From Defluviitaleaceae bacterium (GTDB taxonomy: Bacteria > Bacillota_A > Clostridia > Lachnospirales > WQUN01), in NCBI GenBank assembly GCA_009779525.1, contig WREB01000119.1, positions 1-5,178 of the forward strand: a stretch of 5,178 bases of DNA, in the 5' to 3' direction. Of the stretch, positions 1-5,178 are shown piece after piece (position 1 is the first letter of the stretch; the number at the start of each line of letters is the position of its first letter). The notes under the pieces were generated by a model that was not told the DNA's origin, searched no databases, and worked only from the letters and a program-made list of their open reading frames with translations. Made by a program: the position numbers and the translations under genes.

Positions 1-336
1 CATGTCGTCCTTGTTCCAGACGTTGAAATGCGACTTGCCGATATGGCGCGTCGCGTATCCAAACCGCTTCAGCCTGTGCGTTAAAAGCGACGGGTCGTCC
101 TCGAAGTTGATGCCGCAGTTGAAGACGCCGTGCCGGTCGATATAGTTGCCGGTGAATATGCTCGCGCGCGACGGCGCGCAGACCGGATTCGTGCAGTACG
201 CGCGCCTAAAAAGCACGCCGTCTTTTGCGAGCGCGTCCGCCGCGGGCGTGCTCGCGTAGCCGGCGCCGTAGCAGCCTAGCGAATCGACGCGCTGCTGGTC
301 GCTCGTTATTAGGATGACGTTCGGCTTCTTAGCCAT
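1..336 (-). CDS. Sulfatase C, formylglycine-dependent sulfatase family, N-terminal fragment (cut by the left window edge)
   Basis: Seen: 112 residues are open from an ATG at 336 to the window edge. The start MAKKPNVILI is the usual first beta strand of family S1 sulfatases. It is followed by the metal-binding D13-Q14, GCYG at 21-24 and the activation motif C53-A-P-S-R57, whose Cys is converted to formylglycine. G100-K101-S-H103 matches the family's conserved Lys and His. Known: these enzymes hydrolyse sulfate esters with a bound divalent metal and are usually about 450-550 residues, so roughly three quarters are missing here. The gene starts 18 bases after sulfatase B in the same frame. The TGA of B blocks any N-terminal extension beyond a possible GTG two codons upstream, so there is no signal peptide and the enzyme is probably cytoplasmic. 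The ribosome site is weak (GGAT at 344-347), so translation may depend on B. The substrate cannot be told; of the three sulfatases this has the most canonical active site. Confidence 0.93.
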   Translation of the reverse strand, partial: MAKKPNVILITSDQQRVDSLGCYGAGYASTPAADALAKDGVLFRRAYCTNPVCAPSRASIFTGNYIDRHGVFNCGINFEDDPSLLTHRLKRFGYATRHIGKSHFNVWNKDDM

Positions 337-354
337 GCGCACGATCCGTTTTGC

Positions 355-1812
355 TCATTTCCAATCGCGCCTGTCCGTCCAGGGCGGCATCATGTCGGCG
401 GTATCGAGATACCATTTTAACAACGCTTCCTTCAGTCTTTCCCGCGTATTAATATGCGCGGGTTCGTCAACCAAATTTTTCGTCTCCCCCGGATCGTTAA
501 TCAAATCGAAAAGCTCGTGCCGCCCGTTGGCGCGCCAAATCAGCTTGTGCCCGGCTTCGCGCACGCAGCACGAGCGGTAGCCGATCAAACCCTCCGGCAT
601 GTTGGTGTAGAGGTAGTATGGATTGCCTACGTTCTTTACCCCGTCGGATTCGAGCCTTTGGTTCGCGAACTCCAAGTCGCGCGGGCTGTATCCCGCCTCG
701 GCGAACGCCCGCCTCGACAAGTCGTCGAACCCTTCGGTCATGTGCGGCAAAAGCGAAACCGCGTTATGTTGGTGGCCGCATTTGATACCGGCAAAGTCCA
801 AGACCGTCGGCATAATGTCGAAGAGCTCCGTCTGGCCTTTGGCGCGCCTATCCCGAAGAACACCCGGCGCGGAGATTATAAGCGGAACGTGGATCATGTC
901 GTCCTCGAGGCACATGAGCCTTTTTTCGAACAGGCCCTTGTCGCCCGCGTAGTCTCCGTGGTCGGATGAAACGATCACTACCGTGTTCTCAGCCAATCCC
1001 CTTGACTCGAGGACGTCCAAAAACCTGCCGAGCAGATAATCGCAGTAGCTGACCATCCCGAGGTAGACGCGAAGTATCTTTTCGTAATAACCCTTATCGA
1101 ACTTGTCGGCGTTAAAGTGCGCCCTGTGCTCGCTTATTTGCGAACCGTCGTTATAAACTTCGGCAAGCGGCGTAATCATCCCGGAGACGTCGGCGCCGTC
1201 GTACATATGGTAGAACCTGCTTAAAGTCGAATACGGCGGATGCGGAAGCTCGGTCGGGACATACAGCATGAACGGCTTGTCGTCCGGCGCTTCCTCAAGC
1301 CATTCGAGCGCGGCCTGCTCGGCGTCGGGCAGAAGCGGTTCGTCGGTTTCGTCCTCGATCTCGTCCCAAAGGAACGAGTAAAACATCGGGCTGCCGGGTT
1401 CGTGCGGGTTTTTGCCGAAGCGCGGGCACGTAGCGCCCTTAACGCGGTACTTGCCGCGAAGCTCGCCTATGTTGTCGCACACCTCGTCGAGGTACTCCTT
1501 TGAATAGGCGTCGTTTTTCCCGTACATCCGAACCGCGTAGCCGTCGTTTTTCAAATAGCGCATCAGCGACGGTTCGTGCGAGCGAAGCAGCTGCCAAAGC
1601 GTGCGGTGGCCGGCCGCGTGCGGGTAAAGCCCCGTCAGCATCGAGCAGCGCGAAGGCGCGCAAAGCGGGAACGGCGCGACGCAGTTCTCAAACAGCACGC
1701 CGCCCTTGGCGAGCCTTTCGAAATTGGGAGTCGCGGCTATCGGGTTTCCGTAGCACGATAGCGCGCTCGCGCGAATCGAGTCGAAATGCAAGAACAAGAA
1801 ATTAGGCTTCAT
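355..1812 (-). CDS. Sulfatase B, formylglycine-dependent sulfatase with GKND variant (485 aa, complete)
   Basis: A complete sulfatase-family hydrolase of normal length. Seen: metal ligand D11 in HFDS, SCYG at 19-22, activation motif C51-A-P-S-R55 followed by LTGLYPH, then H191 in LPHPPY, D284-H285-G in SSDHGD, K297 in the active-site loop, and D332 in FDIMPTVLDFAGI. The C-terminal HELFDLINDPGE near 433-443 is the family's closing motif. Odd: the usual second Asp of the DD metal pair is Ser12, and the usual GKWH is GKND (98-101), so the conserved Lys is kept and the His replaced. The start is fixed by an AAGGA site six bases upstream and by an in-frame TAA (end of the URO-D-like gene) four codons before it. 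No hydrophobic leader is present, so a cytoplasmic location is predicted. Known: such enzymes need a maturase (FGE or anSME), which is not in this window. Substrate unknown; a phosphoester or phosphonate substrate is possible in this superfamily. Confidence 0.95.
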   Translation of the reverse strand: MKPNFLFLHFDSIRASALSCYGNPIAATPNFERLAKGGVLFENCVAPFPLCAPSRCSMLTGLYPHAAGHRTLWQLLRSHEPSLMRYLKNDGYAVRMYGKNDAYSKEYLDEVCDNIGELRGKYRVKGATCPRFGKNPHEPGSPMFYSFLWDEIEDETDEPLLPDAEQAALEWLEEAPDDKPFMLYVPTELPHPPYSTLSRFYHMYDGADVSGMITPLAEVYNDGSQISEHRAHFNADKFDKGYYEKILRVYLGMVSYCDYLLGRFLDVLESRGLAENTVVIVSSDHGDYAGDKGLFEKRLMCLEDDMIHVPLIISAPGVLRDRRAKGQTELFDIMPTVLDFAGIKCGHQHNAVSLLPHMTEGFDDLSRRAFAEAGYSPRDLEFANQRLESDGVKNVGNPYYLYTNMPEGLIGYRSCCVREAGHKLIWRANGRHELFDLINDPGETKNLVDEPAHINTRERLKEALLKWYLDTADMMPPWTDRRDWK

Positions 1813-1818
1813 AGACCA

Positions 1819-1823
1819 TCCTT
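1819..1823 (-). promoter_or_regulatory. Ribosome binding site of sulfatase B, overlapping the upstream stop
   Basis: On the coding strand TAAGGATGGTCT precedes the ATG at 1812. AAGGA lies six bases from the start and shares bases with the TAA stop of the URO-D-like gene (1822-1824). The arrangement suits translational coupling by terminating ribosomes and supports the chosen start. Confidence 0.75.
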
Positions 1824-2871
1824 ATTTGACCGGAATTTTACACAGATAATTGAAAACCTCGGCGAAAGTTTCGTTAGTCGTACCCGGAGGCGACATTCCG
1901 CCGGTGCTAAACGCGAGCCCCTCGCGCCCGAACCCCCCGATGCGAAGCTCCTCGAGCGATTCCTCTATCTCAAGGATTATCTCGCGCGCCGGCTTAAGCC
2001 AAGTCAGGCAGTTAGTGCCGCCTATGAAGCTTTTTCCGGGGAGCCCCGCCTTGCCCGCAGCGAACGTGGCGTTGCCGACCGGCGGGCTCGTGAACGCCTC
2101 GACCGCGGTGAAATTCAACTTATCGATTAGCGGGAGCATGTTTTTAAGGTGGCCGCACATGTGGTAGACGAGCCTTCTGCCGTGCCCTTCCGCGATGTCG
2201 CAGTAGTCCTTCATGAACGGGACGCAGTATTTCTCGAACTGCCCGGGCGAAAGCACTGTCGTCGAAGTGTTTTCCATAAAATAGATGATGTCGGACGGGC
2301 AGCGTTCGCATATTAGCGCAAGCGTCTCGACGTTGACGCGGTGCATCGCGCGAAGCAGCCGCTCCAGTTCCTTAGGGTGGTCCTCCGCGAGCAGGTGGCC
2401 GCTGTCGATGCCGGCGAGGCTTTCCAAAAAATGCATGAACGGCGACGAGCCCGCGCACGACGCGGCGATTCCGCGGTTGCCGAGCTTTTCGTACGCGGCG
2501 ATGGTCGTCGCGTGCTTATCTTCGTCGGCGTCGACGGTTATGTTTTCGTAAAAAAAGGTCAGCGTCCTGATGTCGCCGACGCTTTGCACGGCCATCTTCA
2601 CCGGGTGGCTCGTTTCCCTTATCCCGTCGATCGCAACCAGCGTGCCGCGGGGGGTCGCGTATTTCCGTATGTATTCGTCGCCCTCCCGTTTTTGCGAGAA
2701 CGAACACTTTCCGTAATCGTTTTTTACGAAATGCGGTAGGGGCAGATGGAAGTCGCAGCCGATCTCGTCATAGCGTTCGCGCTTCTCCATCCCATACAGC
2801 TTGGGCCAGAACACGAACCTGTCGGTTTCCTTTCGTTCCAGGCAGTTAATCCAGCGTTCCTTGCCGGTCAT
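1822..2871 (-). CDS. Uroporphyrinogen decarboxylase superfamily protein, MtaA/CmuA-like, not HemE (349 aa)
   Basis: Seen: 349 residues, normal for the single-domain TIM-barrel URO-D family. The start MTGKERWINCLERKETDR is typical of URO-D-like methyltransferases. Further marks are PFMHFLESLAG near 144-154, SPGQFEKYCVPFMKDY near 208-223, YHMCGH with H237 and C239, IGGTNCLTWL near 283-292, and a tail with GGMSPPGTTNETFAEV. Known: true HemE carries an RQAGRY arginine signature near the N-terminus that binds the substrate carboxylates; it is absent here. Methyltransferases such as MtaA bind zinc through His-x-Cys plus a later Cys and move methyl groups between corrinoid proteins and thiols. H237-x-C239 fits the first two ligands, but the place where a third Cys is expected reads TGGM; C288 is the only nearby Cys before C344. 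Inferred: a zinc-dependent methyl- or thiol-transfer enzyme of unknown substrate. No corrinoid protein is seen nearby. It lies between sulfatases A and B, 32 and 9 bases away. The ATG is preceded by AAGGAG at seven bases. Confidence 0.9.
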   Translation of the reverse strand: MTGKERWINCLERKETDRFVFWPKLYGMEKRERYDEIGCDFHLPLPHFVKNDYGKCSFSQKREGDEYIRKYATPRGTLVAIDGIRETSHPVKMAVQSVGDIRTLTFFYENITVDADEDKHATTIAAYEKLGNRGIAASCAGSSPFMHFLESLAGIDSGHLLAEDHPKELERLLRAMHRVNVETLALICERCPSDIIYFMENTSTTVLSPGQFEKYCVPFMKDYCDIAEGHGRRLVYHMCGHLKNMLPLIDKLNFTAVEAFTSPPVGNATFAAGKAGLPGKSFIGGTNCLTWLKPAREIILEIEESLEELRIGGFGREGLAFSTGGMSPPGTTNETFAEVFNYLCKIPVK

Positions 2872-2878
2872 GTTTCGG

Positions 2879-2884
2879 CTCCTT
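2879..2884 (-). promoter_or_regulatory. Ribosome binding site of the URO-D-like gene
   Basis: AAGGAG on the coding strand, seven bases before the ATG at 2871. It sits in the 32-base AT-rich gap after sulfatase A, the longest gap in the cluster. The only fold visible there is a 3-bp stem (CGC, A-rich loop, GCG), too weak for a terminator. Confidence 0.85.
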
Positions 2885-2903
2885 CGCTTTTTCGCGTATT
2901 ATT

Positions 2904-4436
2904 TTATATTTTTAAACCGAGCCTCTCGAACTGCTCGGCGGGCGCCTCGTTTTCGATCATCAATTTTACCATAAGGGCTTTCATCCTGCCCTCGACGGCT
3001 TCGTCCGAAATCGGCTTTTGCTGCTTCGGGTCGGACTTGACGTCGTAGAGCGCGGTCTCGTATACGCCGAGCGCGGTTTCGATCAGTGCGGCGTTTTCGC
3101 TCCCGAGGGATTTAAGCGCGGAAGCCTTCATCGTTTCGCGCGGCGCGAGCCCGCCCCCCTTGATCTTCATCACCGGGCAGCCCTTGGTAAAGGCGAACGG
3201 CGGCGCCATCGCCGTTTCCTGCAGTTCGCCCACGGAAAACATGTTCCACATATGCGTGGGCATCAGCGTGTATTCGTAGAGCGGTTCGTTTTTGCCGCCG
3301 GCAGGGGCGCGCAGGTATACGTAGCGGCCGTCGGTCACGCCGAGCGCGGCGCCGTGCGTGCCGAAAAGCGCGGCTTCGCGCACCGGAGCGTCGCGTTCGA
3401 CAACACCCCTAAGCGGCTTCCCAAGCATCTCTTTTGGCAGCGGGATATTGAAGAAGTCCAAAAGCGTCGGGGCCAGGTCGACCGTCTGCACGAGCGAGCC
3501 CCTGCGCTCGCCCTTTACCTTTAATCGCGGGTCCCAGACGAATAGCGGCGTGTGCGAGATTTCCTCGTAGCACGGGCTTGCCTTGCCCGTCCAGCCGTGT
3601 TCGCCGAGCAAAAATCCGTGGTCCGTGCAGACGATTAGCATCGTGTCTTCCCAAAGGCTGTTTTTATCCATGCAGTCGAGCACGCGGCCAAGGTTTTTGT
3701 CGCACATCGAAACGAGCGCGGCGTATTCCATTCGGAGGTGGTTGATCGTTTGCGGGTCCTCCGTCACGACCTTGTAGGCCGGCCAGTCGTATTCGGGACC
3801 GTCGTATTCGTGCGGATAGAGTTTTTTATAATGCTCCATCGAATAATAAGGCTCGTGGGGATCGAACGTCTCTATGTGGACGAGCCAGCCGTCGGCGCCC
3901 TTGTTTTCCTCGATGAACTCGAGCCCGAGGTCCATCACCTTCGTCTGGGGCTGGTCCTCCTCCGTCTGCATGTAGCGCCTGTTGTTGTATTCGAGCCTCG
4001 CCGCGTCGCTACGGTATAAAATCTTAAGCGGCTCGGGTATCTCGACTTCGCCGACGCGCCCCTTCCACTTGTCGCCCTCCTGACCCCGGACGATCTCCCA
4101 GGTGGAATAGCGCTGATGGTATGTGGCGCCCCCGTCCTCCCAGTAATGCATGTGGTCGCTGACCAGATGCGTGTGGACCCCGTTTCGCTTTAATATCTCC
4201 GGCATCGAGTTGTCGAACGGCTCGAGGGGCCCCCAGCTTCGGTGCAGCATGTTGTACCTGCCCGTATGGAGCTCGCGCCGCGCCGGCATGCAGGGCAGAC
4301 TGCCGACGTAGCACGTGTCGAATGTCACGGACTTTTTTTGGAGCCGGTCGAAATTTGGCGTTTTTATCCAATCGTTGCCGTAGGATGAAATAAAGTCGCG
4401 GGTGAGCGTGTCGAAGAAGACGACTATGGCCTTCAT
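2904..4436 (-). CDS. Sulfatase A, formylglycine-dependent sulfatase with CMPAR motif (510 aa, complete)
   Basis: Seen: with the start at 4436 the protein has 510 residues and opens with MKAIVVFFDT. Metal ligand D9, SSYG at 17-20, then activation motif C49-M-P-A-R53 followed by RELHTGRYN. Later come H194 in FDPHEPY, D272-H273-G in CTDHGF, GEHGWTGK with H280 and K285, D320 in TVDLAPTLLDF, and a C-terminal LYDVKSDP near 463-470. Odd: the motif has Ala in place of Ser (still C-x-P-x-R), the second metal Asp is Thr10, and the usual GKWH is VSDHMH (92-97), followed by Tyr-Trp. This suggests a distinct subfamily. An ATG at 4538 would add 34 residues, but they are polar and basic, overlap the NIF3-like gene and carry no strong ribosome site, whereas 4436 has an excellent one. 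No signal peptide, so cytoplasmic by prediction. Substrate unknown. Activation needs a maturase encoded elsewhere. Confidence 0.95.
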   Translation of the reverse strand: MKAIVVFFDTLTRDFISSYGNDWIKTPNFDRLQKKSVTFDTCYVGSLPCMPARRELHTGRYNMLHRSWGPLEPFDNSMPEILKRNGVHTHLVSDHMHYWEDGGATYHQRYSTWEIVRGQEGDKWKGRVGEVEIPEPLKILYRSDAARLEYNNRRYMQTEEDQPQTKVMDLGLEFIEENKGADGWLVHIETFDPHEPYYSMEHYKKLYPHEYDGPEYDWPAYKVVTEDPQTINHLRMEYAALVSMCDKNLGRVLDCMDKNSLWEDTMLIVCTDHGFLLGEHGWTGKASPCYEEISHTPLFVWDPRLKVKGERRGSLVQTVDLAPTLLDFFNIPLPKEMLGKPLRGVVERDAPVREAALFGTHGAALGVTDGRYVYLRAPAGGKNEPLYEYTLMPTHMWNMFSVGELQETAMAPPFAFTKGCPVMKIKGGGLAPRETMKASALKSLGSENAALIETALGVYETALYDVKSDPKQQKPISDEAVEGRMKALMVKLMIENEAPAEQFERLGLKI

Positions 4437-4444
4437 ATGTAAAT

Positions 4445-4451
4445 CCCCCTT
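4445..4451 (-). promoter_or_regulatory. Ribosome binding site that fixes the start of sulfatase A
   Basis: AAGGGGG on the coding strand, eight bases before the ATG at 4436. Its first two bases are the end of the TAA stop of the NIF3-like gene (4450-4452). The site decides in favour of the 510-residue product over the longer frame opening at 4538 and suggests translational coupling to the gene upstream. Confidence 0.85.
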
Positions 4452-5178
4452 AGTAAAAATCGAACGGCGGCATGTTTTCGTAAAACTCGACGGGTATTTG
4501 CGGAAGCTTGCAAGCGAGGTCCCGCGCGAATTTTTCAATTCCGAAATTTTCGCTGACCTCGTGTCCGACCTCGATCATCTCGCACCCGGCGTCCGCGGCG
4601 AAGCGGAAGCCGTAGTTGTCGCTTTCGCCGGTTATGAGAGCTTCGCAGCCCATGTCGATGAACGATTGCGTCTGGCCCACGTTGACGAAGAGCCCGATCC
4701 CGCCCCACGGGACTCCGAGCCGCCCGATCGGCCTGTCCGGGTCGCCCGGCGTCGCGCGGACCGTTTTAAGCGAGAGTTTTTCCTTCACGTCTTTGATCAA
4801 CTCGCCGTAGGAGACGCGCTCAATGTCGTACGCCTTGAGCGTAAGCGCGACTCCGGGCGGCCTTACGCATACGGAGGGCCGGCCCAGTGCGAGTTTTTTC
4901 GCGAACTCGTCGATTATACAATAATTGTCCATCGGAAGGTGCGTCCTGATCACCGCGACGCCGCTTTGCGCAAGCAGGCTCACGCGGTTTAGGTTCGCGT
5001 GCCACGTCATGTGCTCGGGCGCGTTTCCCGCCTTGCCCGCGTTGTACGGAAAAAACGGGCTCTCGTGCGCGATGATTAAATTCGCGCCGCGGCAAGCCGC
5101 GTGGCGTATCGCGCGCACGTCGGCCATCCAGCAGACGACGACGCCTTTGACCTCCGCCGTCTTGAGCCCGAACGTGAC
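4450..5178 (-). CDS. NIF3-like (DUF34) dinuclear metal protein, N-terminus cut by the right window edge
   Basis: Seen: 242 residues are open from the window edge (5178) to TAA at 4450-4452. The ATG at 5127 is internal: upstream codons continue in frame and encode VTFGLKTAEVKG, the conserved piece before the first core strand. Numbered from the window edge, the family marks are GANLIIAHESPFFP with H38-E39, HLPMDNY with D84, TGESDNYGF near 183-190, and GHEVSE with H206 and E210. Known: NIF3/YbgI proteins are about 250 residues in the short form, assemble into toroidal hexamers and bind two metal ions through HH, D, H and E; their reaction is not settled. Odd: the second His of HH is Glu here. 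Only about 20-30 residues should be missing. The older name GTP cyclohydrolase I type 2 should not be taken as its function. Its stop lies 13 bases before sulfatase A and touches that gene's ribosome site, so the two are probably co-expressed. Confidence 0.88.
   Translation of the reverse strand, partial: VTFGLKTAEVKGVVVCWMADVRAIRHAACRGANLIIAHESPFFPYNAGKAGNAPEHMTWHANLNRVSLLAQSGVAVIRTHLPMDNYCIIDEFAKKLALGRPSVCVRPPGVALTLKAYDIERVSYGELIKDVKEKLSLKTVRATPGDPDRPIGRLGVPWGGIGLFVNVGQTQSFIDMGCEALITGESDNYGFRFAADAGCEMIEVGHEVSENFGIEKFARDLACKLPQIPVEFYENMPPFDFY

Noticed and set aside
1813..1824. URO-D-like gene and sulfatase B are in the same frame, separated only by TAA and three codons, hinting at readthrough fusion
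   Set aside because: A dedicated ribosome site and ATG for sulfatase B are present, and same-frame neighbours occur by chance. Sulfatase C is likewise in frame with B after a TGA. There is no sign of recoding.
2550..2556. Run of seven T on the coding strand of the URO-D-like gene
   Set aside because: It encodes Phe-Phe-Tyr in an intact conserved frame. No alternative product of interest follows from slippage.
2872..2903. Possible terminator or regulatory hairpin in the longest intergenic gap
   Set aside because: Only a 3-bp CGC/GCG stem can be drawn and no T-tract follows it.
4333..4339. A-AAA-AAG slippery heptamer in sulfatase A (codons Gln33-Lys34-Lys35)
   Set aside because: It matches a known -1 frameshift heptamer, but a -1 shift meets a stop within a few codons, before the active-site Cys, and I saw no stimulatory element. 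Most likely chance.
4437..4538. Longer start for sulfatase A at 4538 adding 34 residues
   Set aside because: The extension overlaps the NIF3-like gene, lacks a strong ribosome site, is not hydrophobic and is not part of the sulfatase fold; the start at 4436 has AAGGGGG at ideal spacing.
4402..4992. 196-codon plus-strand open frame across the NIF3-like and sulfatase A junction
   Set aside because: It is antisense to two well-supported genes, has no recognisable motif, and is rich in Arg, Val and Ala as expected from the complement of GC-rich coding sequence. The same applies to the plus-strand frames at 454-969 and 3018-3524.

Overview
The window is a compact, one-directional gene cluster. 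All five supported genes lie on the minus strand, so transcription runs from the right edge to the left edge. In transcription order they are: a NIF3-like (DUF34) metal-binding protein, cut by the right edge; sulfatase A; a uroporphyrinogen-decarboxylase-superfamily (URO-D/MtaA-like) protein; sulfatase B; and sulfatase C, cut by the left edge. The gaps are 13, 32, 9 and 18 bases, with no terminator-like hairpin and no room for an internal promoter of any size. A single polycistronic operon is the simplest reading. Its promoter and first gene or genes lie beyond the right edge.

The three sulfatases are clearly divergent members of the formylglycine sulfatase / alkaline-phosphatase superfamily, not recent tandem copies. 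Each has a Cys-type activation motif (CMPAR in A, CAPSR in B and C). None has a hydrophobic signal peptide. For B and C an in-frame stop just upstream rules out a missed leader. The enzymes are therefore predicted to act in the cytoplasm on small, imported sulfate esters (or related phospho-esters), not on extracellular polymers. The URO-D-like protein lacks the HemE arginine signature but has a His-x-Cys zinc-thiolate-like motif, which suggests methyl- or thiol-transfer chemistry instead of haem synthesis. The NIF3-like protein keeps most of the family's dinuclear metal ligands but has HE where the family normally has HH.

The sequence is moderately GC-rich, uses strong Shine-Dalgarno sites (AAGGAG, AAGGGGG, AAGGA) and encodes Cys-rich cytoplasmic proteins. 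This fits an anaerobic bacterium with many sulfatases, such as a gut or sediment member of the Lentisphaerota/Planctomycetota-Verrucomicrobiota group or an uncultured Clostridia lineage. The window cannot decide between these. No rRNA, tRNA, mobile element, CRISPR array or long non-coding stretch was seen. The most interesting point is the operon as a unit: three different leaderless sulfatases interleaved with a zinc methyltransferase-like and a NIF3-like protein, which looks like an uncharacterised catabolic module.
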